A stretch of DNA of 23,454 nt from CAYUXF01 sp964448755 (GCA_964448755.1 CAYUXF010000024.1:1-23454); one strand, 5' to 3'. Shown: positions 7,590 through 14,968, numbered from the stretch's first letter. Numbers and translations: made by a program. The notes: a model not told the origin generated them from the sequence alone.

Positions 7590-8561
7590 ATGAGTGATAT
7601 TTACAGAATAATTGATGCTAATTTTAACCGCGCCAAAGAGGCCTGGCGTGTTATTGAGGATATCTGTCGCTTTATTTTAGATGAAGAGTTTTTGACTGCA
7701 GAGATCAAAAGTTTGCGCAATGGGTTAACTGCGGCTATGGATGTTGCCGATAGAAGATTGCTTGCTGCGCGTGGATCGGAAACCGATGTGGCGCGTGACC
7801 GTTCTGTGCCCAATAGAAAAAATACCAAACAGGTCTTGCTGGCTAATTTTAAACGCCTGCAGGAAGCACTGCGTGTCTTAGAGGAATTTATTGCCGATAG
7901 CGATCAGATAAAAGATCTGCGTTATAAGGCGTATGATCTGGAAAAAATTATTTATAAAAAGCTGATCTTGAAATTGCCGTTCGAGAGAGACGTTTATGTT
8001 GTTTCAGATAATATAGAAGTTTTAAAACAGGCTGTTATGGATGGTGCCGCTATTGTGCAACTGCGTGATAAAACCGAAGATCTGCAGAAGATCGAACAGA
8101 ACGCGTTACAAATTATAGAGTTTCTTAAAGATAAAGAGGCTGTTTTTATTTTGAACGATTATCCTGAGCTGGCTTTAAAAGTAGGTGCCGATGGTGTGCA
8201 TGTCGGGCAAGATGATCTAAGTGTAGCTGAAGTGCGTAAGATAGTTGGCACTGATTTCATTATTGGGAAAACAACACACAATATTGAACAGGGTTTAAAA
8301 GCGCAGAGCGATGGCGCCAATTATATCTCTGTTGGTCCTATCTATGAGACGCCGACCAAACCGGGGCGCCAAGCTGTCGGCCTGGAATATTTGCGCGAAG
8401 CTGCTGCCAAAATAAATATACCATTTGTTTCTATAGGTGGTATAGATCTAGATAATTTAGATGATGTTTTAACTGCCGGCGCCAAAACGATCGGTATTGT
8501 GAGAGCAGCCGGTGAAACGAAAAAGTTTTTGGAGAATATCTCCCCCGCTGGCATTCGTTAA
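7590..8561 (+). CDS. thiE: Bifunctional ThiD2-ThiE: HMP-P kinase-type domain fused to thiamine-phosphate synthase
   Basis: 323 residues in two parts. Residues 1 to about 125 (RIIDANFNRAKEAWRVIEDICRF, DVARDRSVPN, ANFKRLQEALRVLEEF) match the ThiD2 domain, reported as a hydroxymethylpyrimidine-phosphate kinase unrelated to classical ThiD. Residues from about 130 are a thiamine-phosphate synthase TIM barrel: VQLRDK, ILNDYPELALKVGADGVHVGQDD, GKTTHN, YISVGPIYETPTKPG and VSIGGID. The enzyme would phosphorylate HMP-P and couple the product with thiazole phosphate to give thiamine phosphate. The same fusion is found in cyanobacteria and some other phyla. The start follows a TATAAT box by 9 nt with no ribosome binding site. 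The C-terminal residues NISPAGIR are encoded by a GC-rich repeat-like sequence, so the native end may have been replaced. No TPP riboswitch precedes it. Confidence 0.93.
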   Translation: MSDIYRIIDANFNRAKEAWRVIEDICRFILDEEFLTAEIKSLRNGLTAAMDVADRRLLAARGSETDVARDRSVPNRKNTKQVLLANFKRLQEALRVLEEFIADSDQIKDLRYKAYDLEKIIYKKLILKLPFERDVYVVSDNIEVLKQAVMDGAAIVQLRDKTEDLQKIEQNALQIIEFLKDKEAVFILNDYPELALKVGADGVHVGQDDLSVAEVRKIVGTDFIIGKTTHNIEQGLKAQSDGANYISVGPIYETPTKPGRQAVGLEYLREAAAKINIPFVSIGGIDLDNLDDVLTAGAKTIGIVRAAGETKKFLENISPAGIR

Positions 8562-8595
8562 TACTCATGCCATCTCCCCGCTTGCGGGGGAGGGC
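8538..8595. repeat. GC-rich repeat with imperfect hairpin at the end of thiE
   Basis: Two related copies of ATCTCCCC(C)GCTnGC occur at 8538-8552 (inside the thiE coding end) and 8572-8585. The second folds with GGGGGAG at 8586-8592 into a 6-bp stem, extended by GCC (8569-8571) pairing with GGC (8593-8595). The composition resembles the palindrome after the glycerol-3-phosphate dehydrogenase gene. No T-tract follows, so it is more like a dispersed repeat than a terminator. It lies between thiE and thiS, which are otherwise co-oriented. Confidence 0.6.
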
Positions 8596-8621
8596 TAATA
8601 ATTTTAACCGGGAGCGATATA

Positions 8622-8822
8622 GTGAAATTAACTGTAAATGGTCAAGTTAAAGAGGTTGGTGAACAGCTAACTTTATTGGAGCTAGTTAACGGCTATAATA
8701 AAAATTTACAGACACTGGTCATTGAACTTAATGGTGAAGTTATTACGCGCGAGCAATGGTGTGAATATCAGCTCAGAAGCGGCGATAAAATAGAGCTGGT
8801 GACTTTTGTCGGCGGCGGCTAA
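8622..8822 (+). CDS. thiS: Sulfur carrier protein ThiS
   Basis: A 66-residue ubiquitin-like protein ending TFVGGG. The C-terminal Gly-Gly is the site that is adenylated and converted to a thiocarboxylate, which donates sulfur to ThiG for the thiazole ring. Seen: LTVNGQVKEV, LTLLELVN, VIELNGEVITREQW and SGDKIELVTFVGGG, the standard ThiS layout and length. The start is GTG 8622 with a ribosome binding site (GGGAG). The activating enzyme ThiF is not in the window. The stop is separated by one base from the stop of the small convergent gene on the minus strand; no hairpin terminator is seen between them. Confidence 0.93.
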   Translation: MKLTVNGQVKEVGEQLTLLELVNGYNKNLQTLVIELNGEVITREQWCEYQLRSGDKIELVTFVGGG

Positions 8823-8823
8823 A

Positions 8824-9012
8824 TTATACTTTTATGTTTACTCTGTCATTATTTTCATTGAGTGCAATAGATAAATTTTCCATAGTTGGATTTTCTTCGA
8901 ATTTTTTGAGATTTTCTTTTGTTTTTCCCAAATTTCCGTTCATCTCTTTTATAGTTGCATAAAGCTTTTCTAATTGTTGTTTTCCTAGATCACTATTAAG
9001 ATTTATACTCAT
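8824..9012 (-). CDS. Small protein of unknown function, antisense within the thiamine locus
   Basis: 62 codons, reading MSINLNSDLGKQQLEKLY at the N-terminus. I recognise no family. The ATG has a good ribosome binding site on the minus strand (GAGGT, 8 nt upstream), and the composition is protein-like: a long charged amphipathic helix (about residues 7-42) with an ENP turn and a second short helix, and no signal peptide, membrane segment or cysteine. The reading frame fills the gap between thiS and thiG exactly, its stop lying 1 nt from the thiS stop. A weak TATAAA at 9067-9072 (minus strand) could be its -10 box. It is probably real, but may be a recent insertion that split thiS from thiG. 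A helix-turn-helix needle-like or coiled-coil subunit is conceivable; nothing in the sequence decides this. Confidence 0.55.
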   Translation of the reverse strand: MSINLNSDLGKQQLEKLYATIKEMNGNLGKTKENLKKFEENPTMENLSIALNENNDRVNIKV

Positions 9013-9117
9013 TAATTTACCTCAAATTATTTTGTTAAAAATAGTATGCCCTGTTTTGGGCGATTTTATACCATCTTATCGTCAAAATAGAAAGAAAACT
9101 TGCATGGAATCTTAATT

Positions 9118-9123
9118 TATAAT
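9118..9123 (+). promoter_or_regulatory. Candidate -10 box (TATAAT) for thiG-thiH
   Basis: A perfect TATAAT ends 11 nt before the thiG ATG, so the expected transcript start is only about 5 nt from the start codon, and no ribosome binding site is present. The best -35-like hexamer (TTGCAT, 9100-9105) is too close, with a 12-nt spacer. Its presence fits with thiG needing its own promoter because the antisense gene separates it from thiS. Confidence 0.45.
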
Positions 9124-9134
9124 AGATTTGTGCC

Positions 9135-9920
9135 ATGAAAGCTAAAGATGATATCTTAAAAATAGGCAATAAAGAGCTGAAAAACCGTTTTTTTCTGGGG
9201 ACAGGCAAGTTCGGTAAAAAAGGCGATCTTAAACAAGCTATTGAGGCTAACGGCATTGAGGTCGTAACTGTGGCGATGCGCCGGATCGACCTGGAAGAGA
9301 ACGAAGATAATATTATTTCTTATATTCCCAAAGATGTTATTTTAATGACGAATACCTCCGGTGCCCGCAATGCCGATGAAGCGGTTCGCTTGGCCCGCCT
9401 GGCTGCTTCAGCCGGTTACGGCAAATGGGTCAAAATAGAGGTCATTAATGATTCAAAATATTTATTGCCTGATAATTATGAAACAATTAAAGCGACAGAA
9501 ATTCTAGCAGCAGAAGGGTTCACTGTTCTGCCGTATATGAGCCCTGATCTTTATGCTGCCAAAGAGCTGGTCAAGGCCGGTGCCGCGGCGGTGATGCCGC
9601 TCGGTTCGTTGATCGGCACGAATAAGGGTATTCAAACTAAAGTTTTGATCGAGGTTTTGATCAATGAAATAAATGAGGTGCCGATAATTGTTGATGCCGG
9701 TATCGGTCTTCCTTCGCAGGCTTCTGCCGCTATGGAGATGGGGGCTGATGCGGTACTGGTCAATACGGCGGTCGCTCTCTCTGCTGAGCCGGTAAAAATG
9801 GCGACAGCTTTTAGTCAGGCTGTTCAAGCCGGGCGCCTGGCTTATCTGGCCTGTGCGGCAGATGTGTCTCAAGAGGCCAGAGCCTCTTCGCCGCTGACAG
9901 GTTTTTTGTATGAACAATAA
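9135..9920 (+). CDS. thiG: Thiazole synthase
   Basis: A 261-residue TIM-barrel enzyme of normal ThiG length. It condenses 1-deoxyxylulose 5-phosphate, dehydroglycine (from ThiH) and ThiS thiocarboxylate into the thiazole phosphate. Seen: [55 protein letters not shown] with Lys100 as the expected imine-forming lysine, [12 protein letters not shown] (phosphate loop), [27 protein letters not shown]. The C-terminus SPLTG is also typical. There is no ribosome binding site before the ATG, but a TATAAT lies 11 nt upstream. The stop overlaps thiH by 11 nt, so ThiG and ThiH, which form a complex in enterobacteria, are translated together. Confidence 0.95.
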   Translation: MKAKDDILKIGNKELKNRFFLGTGKFGKKGDLKQAIEANGIEVVTVAMRRIDLEENEDNIISYIPKDVILMTNTSGARNADEAVRLARLAASAGYGKWVKIEVINDSKYLLPDNYETIKATEILAAEGFTVLPYMSPDLYAAKELVKAGAAAVMPLGSLIGTNKGIQTKVLIEVLINEINEVPIIVDAGIGLPSQASAAMEMGADAVLVNTAVALSAEPVKMATAFSQAVQAGRLAYLACAADVSQEARASSPLTGFLYEQ

Positions 9921-10908
9921 ATTACTGCAAAAGATACTGACTATTACTGATAAACAAGAACTGGAAGAGCTGGCTGTTCAGGCGGAAAAATTGACCAGGC
10001 AGTATTTCGGCAGAGCTGTTTCTCTTTATGCTCCGCTTTATATTTCTAATTATTGTGAGAACCGTTGTCTTTATTGCGGGTTCAATTGTCATGAAAAGAT
10101 CAGCAGAAAAAAACTCACTTGCGATGAAATAGAACAGGAATGCGCGGCGCTGGCCAAAAGTGGTGTGCAGAGTGTTCTGCTGCTGACCGGCGAGGCTCCC
10201 AATGTTTCAACAGTAGCTTATATTAAACAGGCTGTTTTGATCGCCAAAAAATATTTTCCCGATCTTTCACTGGAAGTTTTTCCTATGAGCGAGGATGAGT
10301 ACCGCGAACTGGCTGCTGCCGGAGTGGACGGTGTGACAGTTTATCAGGAGACATATAATAGAAAGATCTATGCCGATGTTCATCCGGCCGGGAGAAAGAG
10401 AGATTATGATTGGCGTTATGGTACACCAGAGAGAATAGCTAGCGCGGGTATCAGGCATATTTCTATTGGTGCTTTATTAGGGCTGGCCGATTGGCGTGAG
10501 GATGTCCGTTCTTTGTTCGAGCATCTGGAGTATCTATTAACTGAATATCCTGGCGTGGAATACAGCCTCTCTTTTCCTAGAATTCGCAAATTGACCGATT
10601 GGAGTTATCCGCATGAGGCGGTGAGCGACCTGGATATGGTCAAAATAATCTGCGCGGCGCGTATTTTGTTCCCGCGAGTGGATATTAATCTTTCGACCAG
10701 AGAGAGTGCCGCGTTTCGCGACAGAGTTCTGCCGCTCGGTATAACCAGGCTTTCGGGCGGTTCGCTGACAACGGTCGGCGGCTATGCTGTTGATGATGCC
10801 GGTACCGGGCAGTTTGAGATCAGCGACGAGCGCTCGCTGTTGGAAATAAAGCAAATGCTCAAAGATAATAATTTTGATCCGGTTATGACCGCCTGGCGCA
10901 GAATATAG
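9910..10908 (+). CDS. thiH: 2-iminoacetate (dehydroglycine) synthase, radical SAM
   Basis: 332 residues. The radical SAM cysteines Cys49, Cys53 and Cys56 ([12 protein letters not shown]) bind a [4Fe-4S] cluster; the protein cleaves tyrosine to p-cresol and dehydroglycine for ThiG. Also seen: [64 protein letters not shown] and the C-terminal [10 protein letters not shown]. Compared with E. coli ThiH (377 residues) the N-terminal extension before the cluster motif is about 35 residues shorter; all catalytic parts are present. An oxygen-sensitive ThiH, rather than the oxygen-dependent ThiO, suits an anaerobe or facultative anaerobe. Starts 11 nt inside thiG. Confidence 0.94.
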   Translation: MNNKLLQKILTITDKQELEELAVQAEKLTRQYFGRAVSLYAPLYISNYCENRCLYCGFNCHEKISRKKLTCDEIEQECAALAKSGVQSVLLLTGEAPNVSTVAYIKQAVLIAKKYFPDLSLEVFPMSEDEYRELAAAGVDGVTVYQETYNRKIYADVHPAGRKRDYDWRYGTPERIASAGIRHISIGALLGLADWREDVRSLFEHLEYLLTEYPGVEYSLSFPRIRKLTDWSYPHEAVSDLDMVKIICAARILFPRVDINLSTRESAAFRDRVLPLGITRLSGGSLTTVGGYAVDDAGTGQFEISDERSLLEIKQMLKDNNFDPVMTAWRRI

Positions 10909-10935
10909 GCTGCAACTTTTGAAAACTCCTTACGA

Positions 10936-10966
10936 TATAATTTTACTTGAACAATAAATTGTTTAA
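10936..10966 (+). promoter_or_regulatory. -10 box with overlapping inverted repeat upstream of the beta-barrel-like gene
   Basis: TATAAT (10936-10941) is followed by TTGAACAAT (10947-10955), two bases, and ATTGTTTAA (10958-10966). The inverted repeat differs from perfect by one pair. It covers the expected transcript start near 10948, the place of an operator for a dimeric repressor, though it could equally be an AT-rich chance palindrome. No good -35 hexamer is seen. Confidence 0.35.
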
Positions 10967-10983
10967 ATAAATGGAGGTTTAAT

Positions 10984-12213
10984 ATGATACGTAATGATAT
11001 AGGTGGCTATGCTGGTTTTTATAATAATCCCTTTTTAAATAATAATTTGTATGTGGCAAATACAAATACATATAAAGGTACTGATGAAGAGTCTGTTCCT
11101 GGTAAAGAAAAAGAGACAAAAGATAAAAAAATACAGGATTATATTGAGAATTCCTATTTTGAAGCAAAAGGAGTTTATGAAAAGGATATTTTTGAAAAAG
11201 ATTACGGTTTTAAGCTTTTATCCGGTGGTCATTTTGAGCTTAATCCTCATTTAAAAGGGGATTATCTGGAAAAAATGAAACTGTTTATTAATTATTCTGT
11301 AGCTGCCCCTGGGCCGACCAGAAATCAAGTCGATCAAAAAGATATTATAGACAATAAACCAGTGGCCGGTGTTGACGGTAGTTTTCAAATAGGTCTTTTT
11401 AATGATATTTTTGGTATTAAAGCAGGTATGCTGGGTATTACAACAAACCTTAATAATAATGGGTTGGATATTCACAATGATGTTTACTATCGCTATGGTG
11501 ATGAAAATGTAATTAATTCTTTGGTTTTTAGTGGTACAGGTGGTTTTCCTGGTGGCAATGATTCTGTTTTAGGGGCTGCTGTTGATATTAATATCCCTGG
11601 CATTAAAAATTTGGCGATAGGTTTTTCTTATAGTGAGAATCCGGCAATTGACAATGCCGCTAGCTTGGGCGGAGATAACTATATGTTTGGCAGCTATGCC
11701 CGTGGTTTATTCTCTATAGATAAAAATAATTTTCTTTCTTTTTGGGCAGATATGTATGCTGGTGAAGTAAAAGATCCTGACGAAGAAGATATTACATATG
11801 TTAATAGTACTGTGGTTGGCGGAGTTGCTTTTCAGCATAAAACAAAAGATTGGTCAGCTGGTTTTTCGATAAATGGTGGTTATGATGGTGCCAAGAATGG
11901 TGAGAAAACTTATGAGGAAGATGTTAATATTTATAAAAATTATGGTGTTGGTGGAACAATATTTGCAAAATTATTTTTAGGTAAATGGGTTCTTGGTTTG
12001 CGTGGTGAACATAATTTTCGTAAATATAAGATTATTGATAAGATCAGTAAATATTATACCAGTGGATTAAAAGCAGAAATAGGTAGAAAATTTGATAATA
12101 ATGGTTCTCTTTTTGTTAATACAGGTATGGATATAAATTATGGTGATATTGATAATAAAGACAAAAAAACTATTTATAACGGAGAGGTCGGTTACAGATA
12201 TAAAATTTGGTAA
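10984..12213 (+). CDS. Unrecognised beta-strand-rich, barrel-like protein without signal peptide
   Basis: 409 residues; I do not recognise the family. The N-terminal third is polar, with Asn/Tyr-rich (NNPFLNNNLYVANTNTY) then Lys/Glu-rich stretches. From about residue 120 the sequence is a series of alternating hydrophobic/polar strands joined by Asn/Gly/Asp turns (FGIKAGMLGI, NLAIGFSYSE, FLSFWADMYAGEV, WVLGLRGEHNFRKY), ending EVGYRYKIW with a terminal aromatic, as in outer-membrane beta-barrels. A Sec signal peptide is absent, and the upstream frame is closed by a TGA at 10948-10950, so none was missed. The start has a strong ribosome binding site (GGAGGT). It is monocistronic: own -10 box upstream, intrinsic terminator downstream. 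It may be an outer-membrane or surface protein exported by an unusual route, or a soluble beta-sheet protein. Confidence 0.7.
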   Translation: MIRNDIGGYAGFYNNPFLNNNLYVANTNTYKGTDEESVPGKEKETKDKKIQDYIENSYFEAKGVYEKDIFEKDYGFKLLSGGHFELNPHLKGDYLEKMKLFINYSVAAPGPTRNQVDQKDIIDNKPVAGVDGSFQIGLFNDIFGIKAGMLGITTNLNNNGLDIHNDVYYRYGDENVINSLVFSGTGGFPGGNDSVLGAAVDINIPGIKNLAIGFSYSENPAIDNAASLGGDNYMFGSYARGLFSIDKNNFLSFWADMYAGEVKDPDEEDITYVNSTVVGGVAFQHKTKDWSAGFSINGGYDGAKNGEKTYEEDVNIYKNYGVGGTIFAKLFLGKWVLGLRGEHNFRKYKIIDKISKYYTSGLKAEIGRKFDNNGSLFVNTGMDINYGDIDNKDKKTIYNGEVGYRYKIW

Positions 12214-12232
12214 ATTGATCTTTTAGTTTTCT

Positions 12233-12265
12233 AAAAAAGAGGAGCACAGAGCTCCTCTTTTTTTT
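12233..12265 (+). terminator. Intrinsic terminator after the barrel-like gene
   Basis: A-tract 12233-12238, GAGGAGC stem, loop ACAGA, GCTCCTC, then eight T residues. The 7-bp GC-rich stem can be extended through the A/T tracts to 13 bp. This is the clearest rho-independent terminator in the window; its symmetry means it could act on both strands. It isolates the barrel gene from mutL. Confidence 0.88.
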
Positions 12266-12275
12266 AGGTGTTTTG

Positions 12276-12284
12276 TGTTAAGAT
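12276..12284 (+). promoter_or_regulatory. Extended -10 promoter element for mutL
   Basis: TG at 12276-12277, one base, then TAAGAT (12279-12284). The ATG of mutL follows after 6 nt with no ribosome binding site, so the transcript would begin at or next to the A of the start codon (leaderless). An upstream terminator makes an independent promoter here necessary. Confidence 0.45.
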
Positions 12285-12290
12285 AATTTT

Positions 12291-14129
12291 ATGTCATCGG
12301 TCATTCAGCTTCTGGACAATAATTTAATCGATCAGATTGCCGCGGGTGAAGTAATTGAACGCCCTGTTTCGGTAGTAAAAGAGCTGGTAGAAAATTCTCT
12401 TGATGCCGGTGCTGGTGAAATTATTATCGAGATAGAAGAGGGCGGTAAAAAATTAATTAAAATTGCTGATAATGGCAGGGGAATGAGTGCCGATGATCTG
12501 CCGATGGCTATTAAACGCCATGCCACCAGTAAGATAAGAACTAACGAAGATCTATTTAAAATATCAACACTCGGGTTTCGCGGTGAGGCGCTTCCATCTA
12601 TTGCCTCTGTTTCTAAAATGACAATAATATCAAAACACACAGAGAGCACTGAGGCGCACGGTTATAAAATGACGATGGTGGGAAGTGATATTGCTGCTCT
12701 TGAAAAATGCGCTTTTGCCGCCGGCACAGCTATAGAGGTCCGTGATCTTTTTTATAATATCCCGGCCCGTTTAAAGTTTTTAAAGTCCGACAATGTTGAG
12801 GCGGGGCAGATCCAGAATTACTTGAGCCGTTTGATGCTTTCGCGTCCCGATGTCAGTTATACATATATTAATAACGGTAAAGTTGTTCTGCAGACGCAGG
12901 GGATGGTCCTCTCTCCTGAACTCTCTTTAAAGAACGCCATGGCGGAGATCTTCGGCCGTGAAGTGGCTAAAAATTTAATTAAGATCGATCTGGAGTTGGA
13001 GGATATCTCTGTTAGCGGTTATATTTCCGATCCCGCTAAAACCGCCTCCTCAAGAAATAATCAGATATTTTTTGTGAATAACCGCAGTATTTTTTCGCCG
13101 TTAATTAATAAAGCTGTCGATACAGCGGTCTCTGATATTGTGGCCAAAGGGCGCTATCCGTATCTTGTGCTGTTTATTGATGTCGATTATGCGCTGGTAG
13201 ATGTCAATGTCCACCCGGCAAAAAGAGAGGTCCGTTTTGCCGAGGGGGGTAAGGTTTTTGACGTGATCCGTTCCGCTATTGCCAATACTTATCGCCGGCA
13301 GGATTATTTTAAAGCCAATGATTTTTCAAGCCTTACTATGGCTGTGCCGGAGCTTAAAAAAAACTATGTGCCGCCGATCAATGCGGGGCTGGAATTTACG
13401 CCTAGAGGCGAGCGGATCATTGAATCTATTCATAATATTTCTCAGGCTTTCTCAAAGCCGTTTGCTGGCGAAGAAAAAAAGATAGAAAATGATAATGGAA
13501 CAGTTCGAGAGCTTTCTTTTGAACAAAAAGAGATATCTTTTTCTGATCGGTTTTCTTCTCTGCAAATTATGGGGCAGGTTTACAGAACCTATATTGTGCT
13601 GGCTGACGGCGACGAGCTTCTACTCGTTGATCAGCATGCCGCGCATGAGCGCATATTGTATGAGGAGATCTCAGTTATATACGGCGGACAGAAAGTTGTT
13701 CAGGACCTTCTTTTACCTGAAAAGATCGAGCCTGGACAGTTATTGTTGGCTGTTTTAAATGAGAATAATGAGCTGTTTAAAAAAGTTGGTTTTGCCTGGG
13801 AAATAAATGGCGATAATGTCAGTTTAAAGTCGGTCCCTGTTCTTACTTTTCAAAGAAAAGCTTCGCAGATCATCTTTAAGGAATTATTGGAGGCGCTTAG
13901 TGATAACAATAATAGCGAGCTCTTGTTGTCGGCGCCGCAAGAGAAGTTATTTGCTGTTTTAGCCTGTAAGGCGGCTATTAAAGCCGGAGATCTTCTTGAT
14001 ATAAAAGAGCAGGAGCAGCTGATAAAAACGCTGTTTGCTACCCCAGGTTGGCAGACTTGTCCGCATGGCCGTCCTACTGTTTCAGTGTTTTCCAGAAAAG
14101 AGCTGGATCAGAGATTTAAACGTCTTTAG
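12291..14129 (+). CDS. mutL: DNA mismatch repair protein MutL with endonuclease motif
   Basis: 612 residues. The N-terminal GHKL ATPase is complete: IAAGEVIERPVSVVKELVEN with catalytic Glu31, DAGA, DNGRGM, KRHATSKI and LGFRGEALPSIASVSK. The linker (about 340-420) is polar and low in conservation. The C-terminal dimerisation domain carries the MutL/PMS2 endonuclease signature DQHAAHERILYE (Asp447 to Glu458; DQHA-x2-E-x4-E), plus ACKAAIKAGD and CPHGRPT. So this MutL should nick DNA itself, as in organisms that lack MutH. mutS, commonly adjacent, is not in the window. It is flanked upstream by an intrinsic terminator and a -10 box, and is followed by the ribosomal protein promoter, so it is probably transcribed alone. 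The start has no ribosome binding site but encodes the conserved N-terminus at once. Confidence 0.96.
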   Translation: MSSVIQLLDNNLIDQIAAGEVIERPVSVVKELVENSLDAGAGEIIIEIEEGGKKLIKIADNGRGMSADDLPMAIKRHATSKIRTNEDLFKISTLGFRGEALPSIASVSKMTIISKHTESTEAHGYKMTMVGSDIAALEKCAFAAGTAIEVRDLFYNIPARLKFLKSDNVEAGQIQNYLSRLMLSRPDVSYTYINNGKVVLQTQGMVLSPELSLKNAMAEIFGREVAKNLIKIDLELEDISVSGYISDPAKTASSRNNQIFFVNNRSIFSPLINKAVDTAVSDIVAKGRYPYLVLFIDVDYALVDVNVHPAKREVRFAEGGKVFDVIRSAIANTYRRQDYFKANDFSSLTMAVPELKKNYVPPINAGLEFTPRGERIIESIHNISQAFSKPFAGEEKKIENDNGTVRELSFEQKEISFSDRFSSLQIMGQVYRTYIVLADGDELLLVDQHAAHERILYEEISVIYGGQKVVQDLLLPEKIEPGQLLLAVLNENNELFKKVGFAWEINGDNVSLKSVPVLTFQRKASQIIFKELLEALSDNNNSELLLSAPQEKLFAVLACKAAIKAGDLLDIKEQEQLIKTLFATPGWQTCPHGRPTVSVFSRKELDQRFKRL

Positions 14130-14166
14130 CTTGTTTTGTGGCTTTAAAATAGCTGAAAAATCGTGA

Positions 14167-14195
14167 TTGACAAGAGTTTTTAAAGCAAGTAAAAT
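14167..14195 (+). promoter_or_regulatory. Strong sigma-70-type promoter for rplU-rpmA
   Basis: TTGACA (14167-14172), 17-nt spacer, TAAAAT (14190-14195). This is the best consensus promoter in the window. The predicted transcript start near 14202 gives a leader of about 47 nt before rplU. Confidence 0.8.
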
Positions 14196-14216
14196 CCTTG
14201 TTCTTTTGTGCTTATA

Positions 14217-14232
14217 TAATAATTAATTATTA
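14217..14232. repeat. Perfect 16-bp AT palindrome in the rplU leader
   Basis: TAATAATT followed by its exact complement AATTATTA. It lies in the predicted 5' leader, 16 nt before the rplU start codon. It may be a protein-binding site or simply a result of base composition; an overlapping TATAAT (14215-14220) might serve as a second -10 box. Confidence 0.4.
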
Positions 14233-14248
14233 ATAAATGGAGAATGAA

Positions 14249-14560
14249 ATGTACGCAGTAATAGAAACAGGAAGTAAACAATATAAAGTTGCCGAAGGGG
14301 AAATTGTTCCAGTAGAGCGCTTGGCGCTGGAAAAAGATGCCGATGTTCTTTTTGATAAAGTTTTATTAGTAGCTGATGGTGCCGATGTCGCTATTGGCGA
14401 GCCTTATGTAACTGGCGCTTCGGTTGCCGGTAAAGTGGTAGAAGAGCTTAAAGATCAAAAGGTACTGGTTTATAAATACAAGCAAAAAACCGGTTATAAG
14501 AGAAAAAAAGGTCACAGACAGATCTATACATTAGTTAAGATAGAGAAAATTAAAAAATAA
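14249..14560 (+). CDS. rplU: 50S ribosomal protein L21
   Basis: 103 residues from ATG 14249, the usual L21 length, beginning MYAVIETGSKQYKV. Family hallmarks: the VEGE-type segment VAEGEIVPVERL, DKVLLVADG, VGEPYV-like IGEPYVTGASV, and the basic rRNA-binding end YKYKQKTGYKRKKGHRQ followed by YTLVKIE. I chose 14249 over an in-frame ATG at 14237 because the latter is part of the ribosome binding site (GGAG) and would add MENE, which the family lacks. First gene of the rplU-rpmA pair, driven by the promoter at 14167-14195, and 26 nt ahead of rpmA. Confidence 0.96.
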   Translation: MYAVIETGSKQYKVAEGEIVPVERLALEKDADVLFDKVLLVADGADVAIGEPYVTGASVAGKVVEELKDQKVLVYKYKQKTGYKRKKGHRQIYTLVKIEKIKK

Positions 14561-14586
14561 ATTAATTATTTTTAAGGAGATTTTCA

Positions 14587-14841
14587 ATGGCTCATAAAAC
14601 AGGAAAAGGATCGACAAAGAACGGTAGAGACAGTAACCCTAAATACTTAGGGATGAAAATATACGGCGGTCAGAAAGTTAAGGCTGGCAATATTATTGTT
14701 CGTCAGCGCGGCACTATCTATATGCCTGGTAAAAATGTCGGTCTTTCAAGAGATCACAATATTTTTTCTAAAATAGACGGTGTTGTTAAGTTCGAAAGAG
14801 TTAACAGGGTTAAACAGCAGATCTCTGTTTACGCTGAATAA
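14587..14841 (+). CDS. rpmA: 50S ribosomal protein L27
   Basis: 84 residues, normal for L27. Seen: [57 protein letters not shown] and DGVVKFE. The N-terminus begins directly with AHK, so there is no cleaved pre-sequence of the FxxxxQFFxxxK type known from Firmicutes; the tail reaches the peptidyl-transferase centre. Strong ribosome binding site (AAGGAG). Followed by the palindromic stem at 14892-14922, then obgE, the classic rplU-rpmA-obgE order. Confidence 0.97.
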   Translation: MAHKTGKGSTKNGRDSNPKYLGMKIYGGQKVKAGNIIVRQRGTIYMPGKNVGLSRDHNIFSKIDGVVKFERVNRVKQQISVYAE

Positions 14842-14891
14842 TTTATTTTACCTAAAAACTTTTCTGAGTTTAAGTGAGTAATAACAACTTA

Positions 14892-14922
14892 TAAATATCT
14901 CCGCCGCCGGCGGAGATATTTA
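14892..14922. terminator. Long perfect hairpin between rpmA and obgE (terminator or repeat element)
   Basis: Positions 14892-14905 pair perfectly with 14909-14922: a 14-bp stem with a GC core (CTCCGCC / GGCGGAG), AT ends and a GCC loop. A T-run comes 12 nt later (14934-14941), not directly after the stem. It could terminate part of the strong ribosomal protein transcription or stabilise its mRNA end. The CTCC...GGAG core resembles the elements at 6097-6136 and 8569-8595. Confidence 0.6.
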
Positions 14923-14968
14923 GTTATAGAGCTGTTTTTTTATAAAACTGATAAAATGAAAGAATAAA

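Noticed and set aside
8824..9012. Type III secretion needle subunit
   Set aside because: A long helix, an ENP turn and a second helix are needle-like, but the protein is about 20 residues short, lacks the conserved Trp and C-terminal region, and no secretion genes are nearby.
14237..14248. Longer rplU start at ATG 14237
   Set aside because: These codons contain the GGAG ribosome binding site, and family members start at MYAVI.
14956..14967. Three-codon upstream frame (ATG AAA GAA TAA) before obgE
   Set aside because: Too short and too likely by chance in AT-rich sequence to call a regulatory leader peptide.
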